Part shown: positions 1 to 12,555 of the stretch, one piece after another
Layout of the letters: every line of letters starts with the position of its first letter
Numbering within the stretch: position 1 is the first letter of the stretch
From: Myxocyprinus asiaticus
Lineage: Eukaryota > Chordata > Actinopteri > Cypriniformes > Catostomidae
Length of the DNA stretch: 64,000 nucleotides
Direction: 5' to 3'
Assembly (NCBI RefSeq): GCF_019703515.2
Contig: NC_059379.1
Span: 23,549,880 to 23,613,879 of the forward strand
Program-made: the position numbers and the translations under genes
The notes under the pieces: generated by a model
What the model saw: only the letters and a program-made list of their open reading frames with translations
Databases searched by the model: none
What the model was told of the DNA's origin: nothing

Positions 1-1954
1 ACACTTGCGGAAAGTGATTTGAAATTTGTTAAGCACAGACCGATTTCAGCAGCAAACTTTCAACTGTTGCAGAATTCACAGTGTGTTCAGTCTGGCAATT
101 CAGCTTATCCAGGCAATAGATGCTCTAATATAGTTCTGTGCCATAGGTATTGTGCAATTTTTCAGGCATGTTTGTGCAATTACCTGATTTGTATAATTCC
201 TTTTAATAGGGCACTAAAAAAACACAGATAACATGTGCAAATAAACTAAGCCATCAGCAGGACAGGCACAATATATTCTTACCGGATTCCATCCCTGAAG
301 CATTAAAAATGGTTCCTCCACTCTAATTGAATATAATGCATTAATCTTCTGTAAATTGTAATTACAGCTTGTTCCCCATCACATTCTGTAGTTCTTCTTC
401 CTTATACAGGAGGTCTAGGTTGGGAAGGACATGGGCGATGTTTTGATTTGGGACAGATGTTGCAGTGGGATGGCGAGTTGTTTTTTTTTAACAGGACTGG
501 GCGGCAGATGTCCATGTGTTGTCGGCCGATGATGGATTACCTCATTTGGAGAGCATTTCCTTCCTGAGCATTCCTTTTCTCTGCGTTCTCTCTCACACAC
601 ACAATTCTATCAAAAACGTGCTTCTTCCATGACTATTCCATGACAGGCACTATGAAAAATCTTGATTAAATCGTGAAAATCTTTGTGGATACTACCTCAA
701 ATATTCTCATAAACCAAGCAAAATTATGATACAACTAAACATCCAAACCTCTAAACAATTTAATTACTCTAAAAAATAATCTCTAATAGGTTAATCATTT
801 TCTTAATCTGTATTTTTGTCCTGTTTTCTAGTGATAATATTAAATGATCCTAATATTAAAACATCCTTAAATTGAGATACATTTACTTGAATGGAAAAAT
901 TATGATTGGATAATAAGACTTGTTTTCGGAGAATACTTGAATTAAGTTTATTTTTCTTAGCCAAATGGCATTGTTGTTGTTGTTTTTTTTTCTTCTTGTA
1001 TTACAATTTAGTGAGGTTTATGCTTAAAATAACAATAATACATATTCTCAAGTCTTATTATCTTATACAAATTTGCATGTAAATGTATCATGTTTTAGAG
1101 ATGAAAAAATATATTTATTTTTTTTACAGTGCTGAAATGTAGAAATGTTTACAGTAGAGTCTATACTTTTTACTCAATGGACAATAACCCATGACTGACC
1201 ATGGGGGACACTTTATTCTGAAAAAGATGCCTGAAAACACACTGGCTCAACCGTCAAATTCATTCCATGAGCAACAGACACAATGGTTCCTCTCAGAAAA
1301 GAGACACAGACATACAGAAGCCACAGGAACCTGATCTGTGTTTTTCACACTTTGACGTCAATAGCAACTTCATCAGAAGTGAAATTATTCATCTTGCTTC
1401 TCTCATTCTAACAACTTTTTATTTATCATCATAGGAAATAAAATCAAAACAGACATATTTATGTCCATTTGATTCTAAAAACTGACAACCTTCAGTCATG
1501 TTTTCTCGTATTAGTACAGTATTGTCATAATAAGAGAAAGACTACATAATCAAAGTCAAGCCCTATAAGCTATATAATGTATTAAACCAATAACAACCTC
1601 TGTGCATTGTGCTTTTCAAACAATTAGCCACAGAGGGAAGAACCATCCATGCATTGAAACATTGTGGCTGATGATGAAAGTTGGAGAACATCTTAAATTC
1701 ACTATCTTCTGACAGCTTTAATTACACATCTGGCCTAAATAAATGGCTGATGCTGAAAGACTTGCGTGTACCTCTAGGAACCATGAAGTGAATGGGCATG
1801 AAAATGGATTTTGGCCTGATGAAAAATGATTTTCATCAGGCTCTCTTGCCTATCTGGGCACACTGCCTGGCAGAACACTCCCAGCACTTTCTGGGAAATG
1901 CCGCACATACCTCTGGTCTGCTAGAGCTGTTCTGCATTATTATATTGCATTTAA
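1..1954. other. AT-rich non-coding stretch
   Basis: I see no gene here. The open frames are short, stop-rich and lack splice signals in sensible places. The only structure is homopolymer T and A runs, for example near 480-490 and 980-995. Confidence 0.6.
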
Positions 1955-2950
1955 GTTGACCATTGGGGTTATTGGACAGAGACTGCTACAATAACTCAAA
2001 ATAACCTCTGCAAGACAGGTCAGCATGCTCTTGTAGAGTTGACCTGTTCAACTGGTCTGCTGATAGCTACAGCTGCAGTTCATCTTACCAGTGGATTGAG
2101 ACAAATTGCTGGTCACCAGTATATGTTTTGGATGATGGTCCCAAGAATGGGATGTTGGTGTCAACCAGCTTCACAAAAAAGACCAAGCTGTTTGACCAGG
2201 TTGACCAGCTAAGTTCTGCAAGTCACCAAAATATGTTGGATGGTGGTCCCCATGGCATACTGGCAACATAGTCTCAAGACAACTCATACGTAATCATTTG
2301 TACGAGATGGCAAAATCATAAGATATCATACAACTTTTATTCCCATCGAGATATACAAATCAACAAACTGAATTTTGCATTGATACAAAACAGCCACCAT
2401 TTACATTTTAACATTGATACAATGTTATTCCATATTTAATACAATACAAAGGACTGATGTACAGTATGTCAGTAACCTATAATACGATTCCCTCGTTTCA
2501 ATCCCAATCCAAACCCCAATGTTTTCTTTTTTCTGTGGTGCACAAAATAAATTTTCCTAGTAAAATCATGGTAAGAATCTGGGTTTGGGTAAGGGCTTAG
2601 ACTTTATGGTTTGGGTTTGGGATTAAATTTAGAAAAAATCTTAATAACATAGTTTGTTGGTTCGTTTATTGTTCTCTGTGAGAGTCAAAGTCGTACATTT
2701 TTGTATTAGCCAACTCATACAATTTCTTTTGATTTTGTCATCTCTGTTATTACTATTTCTGTCATCTAGAACTATGATTATGACTTTTCATGTGACCAGG
2801 TTGGATGCTGGTGTGCTAGTGTCACACAAGGCTTCTTAACTAGCTTAACCAGCAAGACTTTCATGGTCAATCAGCTTCACTAAAAGACCATTCTTGTGGA
2901 CCAGCTAGACCAACTCTTAAACAAGCACTAACCAGCATAAACCAACTGGA
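1955..2950. repeat. Dispersed 'ACCAGC/GACCAG' repeat fragments
   Basis: Two clusters (about 1955-2260 and 2790-2950) are built from recurring 'gaccagct', 'aaccagctt' and 'ggtcccca' words in both orientations. This is how degenerate palindromic DNA-element copies look in fish genomes. No ends or target duplications could be fixed. The bases between the clusters hold nothing I recognise. Confidence 0.4.
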
Positions 2951-3081
2951 AATTAATGCAGTTCCAAATCTGTCTTTTTTTCTTTTTTTTTTTTTGGGCC
3001 TTGAGATCCAAAAATCAAAGACTCAGTAGTGCTCCTCGGTTTCTCCAGGCTTTTGACTGAACATGATACAGCTTTTGACAG

Positions 3082-3116
3082 ACTATGTAAATGACCATTT
3101 CGGTCATTTACATAGT
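3082..3116. repeat. Perfect hairpin, 15-bp stem
   Basis: Positions 3082-3096 are the exact reverse complement of 3102-3116, with a 5-base loop. It lies two bases before a second, longer perfect hairpin. Confidence 0.9.
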
Positions 3117-3118
3117 TG

Positions 3119-3191
3119 ACAAAGTGTCAGCACATTGAAATTCAGGTACATTTATTTGATGTACCTGAATTTCAATGTGCTGACACTTTGT
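3119..3191. repeat. Perfect hairpin, 33-bp stem
   Basis: Positions 3119-3151 are the exact reverse complement of 3159-3191 around a 7-base loop. A perfect 33-bp stem with so short a loop suggests a recent inverted duplication or template switch. It could fold as RNA, but nothing shows that it is transcribed. Confidence 0.92.
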
Positions 3192-3514
3192 GGGCACTGC
3201 AGATGATCCCATCAGAGTGCATGCTGGGAGACGCAGAGGTGTTGAATGTCCCTGCTAGGAGACTTCAGATCCATCTTCTGACCTGCCAACAAACATCATT
3301 CTGTCTCACTTGTGTAAGATCCAAGCCAAGAGGGCTGCTGTAGCGTATGCCTAAACAACATTTGATTTCCACTGGAATACTTTCTAGGGTGATGGCTGCC
3401 TGGAGCATTTCCCACTAGAGAGGACTCACTGTGTGGGAGCTGTATTGATTTGGGCTGTTAGAGATCCTCTCTGGCTTTTGTTGGAAATGTGAAAGCTGTG
3501 CTAATAAAGTTGCT

Positions 3515-3701
3515 CTGTTTCATTAATTCAGAGGGAGACTATAGCTCCACATTAACTTCCATCATATTATAGATATTACAGTTTCATGTTCTGTTAATGC
3601 ATGATTTTCTGTAAAGCTGCTTTGAAACGATGTGTGTTGTGAAAGGCGCTATACAAATAAAAATGACTTGACTATAGTCTCCCTCTGAATTAATGAAACA
3701 G
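3515..3701. repeat. Perfect 30-bp inverted repeat around a retrotransposon 3' tail
   Basis: Positions 3515-3544 and 3672-3701 are exact reverse complements. The spacer includes about 3610-3670, which resembles the common vertebrate L2/SINE-type 3' tail: 'aaagctgctttgaaacga', then 'ggcgctatacaaataaa'. A similar tail fragment lies near 32838-32870. Confidence 0.85.
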
Positions 3702-6700
3702 ATCAAATCTGCTCTGTTCCATGACATGACCAAAGGCTAAGTGAATAAAAAAAATTCAGACACAAAAAGCAATCAACTCCTGGAAAACCCCTTCAATTAT
3801 GCATTAGCTCCCTAGTGAATTTAGTCTTTGCAACTGTCAAAGATGCTATTTGAGGATAATATAGTTCTCCACTGTGGATTTCTAATTTCAGACAAACCCT
3901 TACCAGACAGAGGGTTTTGGTGGCTAGTCTGGCAGGTTTTTTAAATACTTACTGTAATATGCTAGTGACAGCACGATAATGGTTACAAATTGAAGAAACT
4001 TTCAAGCTATATTCCCAGAAGAACCAGCAGAGAGACACATTTTTAATCAGGGATTTAATATTTTACCCAAATAGCACAGCAGACACAACTGTGAGGAGAC
4101 TGCGAGGTTGAACTATTTTAACCAGACCAAAAACTCATAGCCATAAATGAGTAAACTTGGCTTTCAAATGGAAGGCACAATAAAAACAGATCCTAATGTC
4201 AGCCTTAAATAGGGGGTACGTTTGTGTGGAACAGCCAGGAATTAACCGCAGTCACAAACCCTAAGAGAGAGTGTAGAGGCATAAACCAGTCCAAACTCCA
4301 ATCCAAATCTCTTCCAACTGGACACACCAAAGAGTACTCATGCCAAACTCTTAACAGATTGTAGGACTTTTGGGTATTTTTAAATGACAAATTAATGATT
4401 TATGGGTCAATGGGTCAGTCTTCCTCGGACTGGGTGCACACCTCAATTTCTTTTTCGCTATAATGATTTTTTTTAACCCTGTGTTACATTTTAAAGCTTA
4501 ACTAAACAAATTAATGACACTTTTATCAATGGAGTAGGTTGACCTGTTAATGTATATATATTATTAATACAATTCTATTAAATTATTTTGTATTCATAAT
4601 TATTTTCCAAAATATGCTAAAGAAGAATATATAAATGGTGGAATATTTTGCACTATACAGGAAAATTTAAACAAACAGAAAAGTCCTGTGTTAAGGCTAC
4701 ATTTATTGGTTTAAAAAACAAAATTGTGGATAAGAAATAAATAAATGCATAGGCTAACGCACTGTGATGAATAGAAGAATGCACAACTGTAAAAAGATTG
4801 TTTTTTTGTATTTATGGAGTACATGGAGGTTTGGTTCATAATAATAATAATAATAATAATACTGTTGTTACGTTAATTATTGAGCGAGTATGAATCCTTT
4901 CATATCTGGCTTTATCCAAACTAACACAAACAGATGGTAAGTCTGCTGATTATGTGTAATAAATTTGCATACATTCACGGGAACATTTACTGAACCAATA
5001 ATTGAAATACAAATAAAATCTGTAATCTATACAGGCAGATAAGTCTGATCTTTAAGCCAAGCATGAACACAGAATTAAAAACTTAATGGCATGTAACACA
5101 TTAAGGACAAATAATGATTGTGAGTAATGGCACAGTACAGTATTGCCTATACTTTCCAGGTTCTCCAAATATTTCACAATACTGAATGCATAATATATTT
5201 GAATTGGGGAAGAAAAGAACAACAATTTACTTATTTTGCTTAGTATTTAGACAAGAGCAATTATGAACAATGAGACAGAAACCCAAACTAAACTTTTTTC
5301 ATTTAAAGTGCGCGTTTGTTTCCTCAGTCACGTGCCCCGTGTCTGTTGCAAGAGTGCGTGTGTAATATGAGAAGGCCTCTGTAACACATTGGGTATTATT
5401 ATAGTCATTGTAATTGATTATTCAATTCCAGCATCAAAGTTTTAACATAATATCGCCGCATTCTTACACCCCTAAAAATACGGTTATTAAGCGTTAAAAA
5501 AACATAATTTCATTTGGGTTGTGCCAGCTTTCATTTTGGGTGGCATTTGAGGGGCACCTAAGCAAAAGGGCAGGGGCTCAAGCACCTAGAGCCAACCCCT
5601 CTGGATAATACTAAATTATTACTGGGGGACCCGGTCAAGTTTATTATTACAATAAAATTCTGAATTATCATTATTATTTTGAGGATTAGATTTGTTTTAT
5701 ATAAAAGTACTACAGTATATTTCTGTTTTATTTACTTCACATTTACCTAAAGCTTTTATTTTGACACCAAAAATTGCTGTGTGTATTTGACAGTTTACAA
5801 TGTTCCACATCTAGTGAAAAATGTTTCTGTTATTGTGCATTTGTAGATTTGTATAATAACTTGTATGCTTGAATCTGCAGTTCTTTTCTTTCACAATGCA
5901 CGTTAAACTATCAAACTATTTAAAAGCGCTAAAAATCCAAGCCAATGAGCCCCGCAAGTGCACAAAACAGCGCGTTCTGAAGCACACACAGATATGTTTT
6001 TCTGTCTTTAATCAAAGCCCTCTGCAATTTACTAATCACATATTACCATATTGCCATTTTTATATTATTTTGATTCATTATGCAGCCCTGAAGGATAGTG
6101 AAATTAGTCTATTGATGCTCTTTGTGAAACTTAATAGATAAATAAAAAAAGCACATTAAAATTATGCGGTATTCAGGATATCTCATCAGAAAATCATCAC
6201 GGATTATATCGTGAATATTCGATATCTCGCCCAGCCCTATTGTATACTATATTACAAGTCTTCTGAAACTATATGATAGCTTTGTGTGAGGAAAACAATT
6301 GTGTGAGGACTAAAATTTAAGTCACTATTCATTGAAAATCTTACATAACAGGCATGATCGGCATTTAGTTTCATTGTATGGAAAACAGCAAGTTGGACAT
6401 TCTTCTAAACATTAAATAACATCTTTAGTCTTCTAAAGAATAAAGAAAGTCATACAAGTTTTGAAGACATGAGGGCGAGTAAATGATGATGACAGAATTT
6501 TCATTTTGGGGTGAACTTTTCCTTTAATTGCTTTCTGTCTCTCTGCTCAGAGTTTGACTTTGGGATAGAACTAAAAGTATGCTGTCTGTGTCTACAGATT
6601 TCAGTTGCCAGAATAATCCTCTCCAGTTAGTCCAACACCCCCAATTAATAGAACACTGAGCGGTTGCTCTCCTTTATACTGCAAAATCCCAGCTTCCATA

Positions 6701-8636
6701 AACATGCAGTAACACGTATCAAACAAGCTAAGCCTTGCACCAGGATTAGACTGCAGTAAATGATTTGTGCTCATATAAAAACATTTTTTACCATACATTA
6801 AAAACAGGTTTAGAGGAAAGCACAGAGTAGTAAATTCTCTATCTGTAGCCCAGCAGATGGGCAAATAGTTAGTATAAAGAGCTATTTGAGATCTGCAGGG
6901 TGGTTCATTGCCTTTGTGTAAGAAGTGGCTGCTTTCATAATGGTGCTCATTATGAAGCATCCTCAAGCTGTGAATTTGACATGAATAATTCCTTTGTTGG
7001 ATCACACTGTATAAAGATTGAATGTTAATTGTACACAGATGGTGTGCGGGATTGAAAAGAAAATAAACCATAGAATGAACATTTCATTAATATCTGACAT
7101 TCAAAATCAAAGATTCACAAGCTCGCAAATGAAAGCCAAACCTTTTTCAACAAAATTTCCTAAAAGGCGCTCTGCAAGGGATTTAACTTAAAAAAAAAAA
7201 AAAAAATTTAAAAAAAGAAGCCATCTGTATCTTTCTTAAAAAATAATCATCTCAGCAGGGCGATCGCTTTTTAAGACCAAAATTGTGACTAAAACCAGCC
7301 AACAAAAAACAAATCATGAAAGAAGCATGTAATGAGGTATTTATTACTGTTGAAGTTACCCAGAAAGGGTTTACTGTAAACACAGCATGGCCTTGGTTTA
7401 GGCTTTCTGTATACTGTGTCAGCCTTACCACACTTTTTATTTCTAATGCGTTTAAAACCTGTTAAAAGCAAAAATCTATATTCATGCAATAAGCACAATA
7501 TGACTATTAGAATCATGTTTACCAAATAACAATGCTTTTCTATAGCAACAAATATTCAGACTGCTCTTCAAAGAAACTGATCAAAGCTCCACTTGGAGAA
7601 AAGACCAATAATAGGCCATTTGCTTCAGTTGTTCTAATGTTCAAAGTGAGAATTATCAACATTGCAACTTACTGTAAATACAATATGACCTGATCAATGT
7701 GTTATTCAAATAGTGTTAGTCTGAACTTGTCAGGGAAAATGCAGACATTAGCAGAAATTCATAATCAGTCAAATTACAGTTCTAAGCCTTCCCATCAGAT
7801 TGAATGCCTACAAATGCTTTAAATAACACTACACTATTTTCATTAGCCCACAACTTACTGGAAATTGTGTTTGTATCAAGTTAACATGCCTGCTAAATTA
7901 TGTGTATTTTTTCAATCACGTGTTCTTGGAGATTTACTGCAATTAAACTGTACATTAATATGATTTGTCTATAAAAGAAAGAATTCTTATTATTGGCAGT
8001 AACACCAAAAGGATGCTTTTGAAAAGGTCTTATCAATTCCAGGATATTTATGGAAGGAAAAACTAGATTAGTTACAAACTACATTTTTCCACTCATGTAA
8101 AAAATAAAAGCTCACAGAAAAATACACCATGAATGGCTCTGAGGTAATTCAATCCATCTTTCAAGATTGTCCTGTCTGACATATCAACTCGATCAAAGGC
8201 TCTGTGAGAGAAGCAAAAGAGAGACTGTGAGATTGGCTACTCCATTTAGGGCATTTTCAGATCTGTAGCTATTTTGATTTGTTCTGAAACAGGGGCTAAA
8301 ATTGTTACAATATTGCATTTTCTCCTTGTTTGGGTTTGCTTTCTCAAGGCAACATTTCAAACTGAACAAAATTGTTTTAATAAATGTAGGGGTGCACCGA
8401 TCGATCAGCCACTGATCTAGATTGGCCGATCTTCGTCTTAGATCTGTCATCGGCGACTGGCCAATCTTGCCTAGATTCAGGGCCTGTATTTTTTTTAATT
8501 GCTGCATGCATAAAATCCCACATCCACTCCTCTTCTAATGAATGAGCACTTACTCAGCCCTCAAAACATGACACTGCTGCCACTGGAGGTTGAATTATTG
8601 GCAATTCTAAGCATTCGCTAATTTACACTTTCATAC
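3702..8636. other. Non-coding stretch with microsatellites
   Basis: No gene is recognised. An (AAT)n run is at about 4839-4862 and a poly-A run at about 7190-7207. The longest frame, on the minus strand at 6601-7071, has no family resemblance that I can see. A degenerate repeat fragment with paired 'cgatc' and 'ggccgatc' words is at 8388-8485. Confidence 0.5.
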
Positions 8637-10323
8637 TGTCATGACTGCTGGATATAGAGACAAGGACCCAAGCGCAGATTAGTAGACAGGTGATTTATTA
8701 AACAGTCAGCAAACAATAAAGGAGCAGTGCAAATGAGGATGTATCAGCAGGTGTAGGCAGAGTGAAGGAATAACTGTAGAGTTCGGCAGGAGTGAAGGGA
8801 ATACACACACAAAGGGACGTTGAAATATGGACCACTGGAAAACTTGTAGATGAGTTGTTCAAGATGAAGCACAGGGGAAGGATTGCAGACAGATCCCTGG
8901 GGTCTGAGGAACACAGGAGGCACAAACTAGGCTGGCAGGCAAGACCAGAAAGAGAAAAAATACAGACCAGAAGTAAAGGGGGAGTGGGGTGGGGAAGAAT
9001 ACAGAGAGACCCCAGTGAGGGGCCGGGGGGTAACAGCCCAGGGCAGGGCTGGAGAGAGAAACCAGGGTGGGGCCAGAGGGAGAGACCGGGGTGGGGCTGG
9101 AGGAAGTACCAGCCAAGGGAGGGAGGGTGAGGAAGTACTAGCCAAGGGAGGAAGGGTGGGGAAACCCCAGGAGAAGGCTCCAATAAGGGAGCCTGGTCCA
9201 GCGACCTGGGAGGAGGCTTCAGGGAGGGGACTGGGTCCTGCAGCCGAGGAAGAGGATCCAGGAAGGGGACTGGGTCTCTGTGGCCGAGAGCACTGGCAGT
9301 GGCATGGGAATAGCCTCCATGTCTGGAAGCACTGGCAGTGGCAGGAGAATGGCCTCCATGGCCGGAAGCGGCAGGGGAACGGCCTCCGTGGCCGGAAGCA
9401 ATGGCAGGGGAGCGGCCTCCGTGGCCGGAAGCGTGGCAGCGGCAGGGGAACTGCATTCAGCCACGGGTTCAGATGACTTATGCTAGTCAGCAGTAGTGAG
9501 GACGGGTTGTCCATGGGAACTGCTGATAGGAACATGGCCCTCCTCCTCCTCTTCTTTCCTCCTGACAGAAGGGAAATTGCAATAGGACCATCAGGGTCCG
9601 AGACTGGTGGAGAGATGGGACCATTTGTGGTGGAAGGTCTTCGCTCAAGTAGAGCTCTTATGTCTCTTAAGAGGCACATAGTCCACATTCTCCCCATAGG
9701 TCCAATGCATAATTCTATTCAGCTCCTGTGGTGAGAGGGGTTGTTAAGACCCTCATTAAAAATATCTTATTGGATGTCTCACCAAAACACAGCTCCTAGG
9801 CAGGTTAGATGGTTAGTCGACCACGCACAGGTAAAAAATACCTCAGGGATTGAGACCTGAGGGAGACTTTCCTCCAGGCAACTGGAGCTGGATGGAGGGT
9901 GGAGGCCATATTAAGACACAATCTGCTGGGTCAAGGAGTGGCCGGATATTCTGTCACGATTGCTGGATATAGAGACAAGGACCCAAGCCAGATTAGTAGA
10001 CAGGTGATTTATTAAACTGTCAGCAAACAATAATGGAGCAGTGCAAATGAGGATATGTCAGCAGACGTAGGCAGAGCGAAGGAATAACTGTAAAGTTCGG
10101 CAGGAGTGAGGGAGATGAACACTCAAAGGGACGTTGGAATATGGACCATTGGAGAACTTGTAGATGAGTTGTTCCAACCAGGGAGATGATATGGGAGCTG
10201 ATGATTTTCAGCCCGAGCGAGAAGAGATGAAGCACAGGGGAAGGATTGCAGACTGATTCCTGGGGTATGTAAGGAGGGTACAGTGGGTGTACCATTGAGG
10301 GTACTGCCCCAGTGACAAGCTGT
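8637..10323 (-). mobile_element. Non-autonomous LTR-type element, GHGG-repeat family
   Basis: Two direct repeats flank the element, at about 8637-8900 and 9952-10265. Both start TGTCA(T/C)GA on the plus strand and share most of their sequence; the right copy has an extra segment of about 50 bases. TTTATT near the left edge of each copy is AATAAA on the minus strand, so the element reads leftward. The interior (about 8900-9951) is GC-rich and encodes minus-strand Pro/Ser-rich frames with tandem 'GHGGRSPA'-like peptides, but no reverse transcriptase or integrase. CATAC lies at 8632-8636 and 10324-10328 and may be the target duplication, but the right end does not finish as a textbook LTR, so the borders are tentative. 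It resembles the element at 34746-37242. Confidence 0.65.
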
Positions 10324-10498
10324 CATACCCTTAAAGGTACAATTTGTGTTCTTGTTCGGCAATAGAACACATTCTTGGTTTCTTTCCTCTGCATGTTTTA
10401 AAGTAAAAGCTCTGTGCAGTAATATGTATCAATGGAATTTTGATCATCAAGTTTTACTGCTTTGTTTGTGCTTGTAAGTAATGCATCTATGTTGCTGT
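10324..10498. other. Short spacer between two LTR elements
   Basis: AT-rich sequence with no feature beyond the flanking target-site bases. Confidence 0.5.
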
Positions 10499-10503
10499 GT
10501 GAG

Positions 10504-10735
10504 TGTAGAGCCGAGGAGGGTGGGGCCGGGCTGGAATGACGCACGCCCGGTCCCCAATCAGCCTGATGGGGCGCGCGAGGGATAAAGGCAGCCGGGGACG
10601 ACAGTTCGAGAGAGAATTGCAGGCAGCTGTACTGTGTGGTTTTTGGTTGTGTGTTTTTGGTTAAGTTTATTATTAAACTATTATTTAAGTTGTCAAGCCG
10701 GTTCTCGCCTCCTCCTTTCCACTGAACCCCTTACA
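10504..10735 (+). repeat. 5' LTR of the compact element
   Basis: 232 bp, beginning TG and ending CA. It holds 'gataaaggc' as a possible core promoter and 'ttattaaactatta' near its 3' part. It matches 11401-11636. Confidence 0.9.
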
Positions 10736-11400
10736 CTGGTGCCAAAACTCAGGAAGGAGGAGGGATTCCCGTCGCAGAGTCCTCGACATTGCCGTCCACA
10801 CAGGGGAGCGCTGCTGCCATCCGACGGGGGTCGGAGTAGCCGACCACCCGGACGCGGGGAACGGCTGCCGTCCGCGAGGCGAGTGGGGACGGGACTCCCC
10901 GACTGCCTGGAGCGAGAGAGCCGCTGCCGGGGGCGGAGGAGTGCCCTGCCGTCCCCCGGGAACGCGGAGGGGTCGAGAGAAGACCGCCGTCCACGGGGGG
11001 AGGAGGGAAGCGACTCCCCGACCGCCTGCAGTGGTAGGGCCACTGCCAGGGGCAGAGAAGTGTCCCCACGGGACGCCGGGAATGCGGAGGGGCGTTCTGT
11101 TCACTGGGGTTCGGAGGTCTGACTCTGAGAGGGTGGAGGAGTGATCGAGGACACGCGACGGCGCATCAGAGAACCGGTGAGTTTCTTTTTCTCTCTCTCC
11201 TCTCTCTCTCTCTGTTGCTCCGTGTTGGCCTTTCCCTCGCCTATTTTGTTTTGTTGTTTTTTCCCCTCCTGTCTCCTCCCAGGTCGAGGAAGGCGGGGAT
11301 GACCCACCGGCAGTCGGGGCGCAAGGCACGCCCCCCGGAGAGGAAGGGGGGATGTACGTCATGCCGGGGGCTCCCCAGCCTGAGGCAACGCCGGGAGGAG

Positions 11401-11636
11401 TATAGAGACGAGGAGGGCGGGGCCGGGCTGGAATGACGCACGCCCGGACCCCAATCAGCCTGATGGGGCGCACGAGGGATAAAGGCAGCCGGGGACGACA
11501 GTTCGAGAGAGAGAGAACTGCAGGCAGCTGTACTGTGTGGTTTTTGGTTGTGTGTTTTTGGTTAAGTTTATTATTAAACTATTATTTAAGTTGTCAAGCC
11601 GGTTCTCGCCTCCTCCTTTCCACTGAATCCCTTACA
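11401..11636 (+). repeat. 3' LTR of the compact element
   Basis: 236 bp. It differs from the 5' copy mainly by an extra 'gaga' step in the purine stretch near 11505-11515 and a few substitutions. It ends ...TTACA directly before GTGAG. Confidence 0.9.
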
Positions 11637-11641
11637 GTGAG

Positions 11642-12311
11642 GTAAATTCCCCTATTCTGACATTGTGAGCCGAGATGAGGCTGTTGTGGGCGAGTAGTTG
11701 TATGATCCCATTTGTGGATTTATGGTTGGTAAGCTTGGGTGAATTGGATCCATGCACTTTAACATAGCTTGATGTCTCTCAATTTGAAAATAGCATGTCA
11801 CCACCAGATAAAAACAGCAATTGACTGTTTCTCAGAAAAGGTGTTTTATAAAGAAATCACAGCAGATTGGCTCTGTTCCAGTAGACTCTGTCACACTCAA
11901 ACTGCTGAGTACACCTCCCTCAAGCTCCAATCACACCTATTCCTTTCACAAGATCATATTACTGCTCATGTTCTATAAGATTTTCATATTCTAATTGTCT
12001 AGAAATTAATATCTAAATGTTTTAAGAAGCTTGGTAAACACAATTTGATTTTTGCTTTAGAGACATCCAATTAGATTGATTTGCTTTTCTGCTTCTTGAC
12101 AGCATAGAAATAGAAGATATCAATATGGTGTGTGTCTACCACATACAGTTGTCCCAAGAAGTAGGAAGGACAGCTTAAACCTTACCTAACAAACCTCCTT
12201 TTATGAAGTGTTTTTTGCTTGTACAGAATGCTTGTGCTATTTTTCTTCACAATAAATGCCACTTAGTTTGATATTTGTTATTTAATGACATCCATACATT
12301 TGAAGTGTGTC
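11642..12311. other. Non-coding stretch
   Basis: I see nothing beyond AT-rich unique sequence. Confidence 0.5.
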
Positions 12312-12315
12312 TTAA

Positions 12316-12555
12316 AGTGATAGTTCACCCAAAAATGAAAACCCTTATGTTGTCCCAAACCTAGATGACTTTATTTCTTCTGTGGAACACAAAATGAGAT
12401 GTTAGGCAGAATGTAAGGCTCAGTCACCATTTACTTTAATTGCAGCCAGGCTGTCATGCTGCCTAACATATATTTTTGTTTTACACGGAAGAAAGAACGT
12501 CACAAAGGTTTGGAACAACATGAAGGTGAGTAATTTAATTTTCATTTGTGTCCCT
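12316..12555. mobile_element. TTAA-flanked palindromic MITE
   Basis: Flanked by TTAA at 12312-12315 and 12556-12559. The ends are inverted copies of a 'gtgatagttcacccaaaaatg' style sequence, and the body is an imperfect palindrome. One of many copies in the window. TTAA targets suggest piggyBac- or Kolobok-type mobilisation, but no transposase is present. The look is that of the short inverted-repeat elements known from zebrafish and carp. Confidence 0.8.

Larger units (their letters stand above)
10504..11636 (+). mobile_element. Compact non-autonomous LTR retrotransposon (TRIM/LARD-like)
   Basis: A complete small LTR element of 1,133 bp. Near-identical LTRs lie at 10504-10735 and 11401-11636. 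The direct 5-bp target duplication GTGAG is at 10499-10503 and 11637-11641. A primer-binding-like site starting TGGTGCC is at 10737, one base after the 5' LTR, and a short purine tract (gggaggag) ends at 11400. The 665-bp interior is GC-rich and has no gag, pol or integrase signature, so the element would depend on enzymes supplied in trans. The second base of the 3' LTR has changed from TG to TA; otherwise the two LTRs differ at only a few sites, which points to a fairly young insertion. Confidence 0.9.

Noticed and set aside
3116..3343. 75-codon plus-strand frame
   Set aside because: It is created by translating both arms of the perfect hairpin at 3119-3191.
6601..7071. 156-codon minus-strand frame
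   Set aside because: No domain, no homology I can recognise, no splice or promoter context, and a composition like the flanks.
8698..9697. Long minus-strand open frames (about 250 codons) as a cellular gene
   Set aside because: They overlap in several frames, are low-complexity Pro/Ser/Gly-rich, and lie inside a repeat-bounded element.
10634..11473. GC-rich overlapping open frames as a gene
   Set aside because: They run across the LTR border and exist in both strands at once, as expected from GC-rich non-coding sequence inside the compact LTR element.
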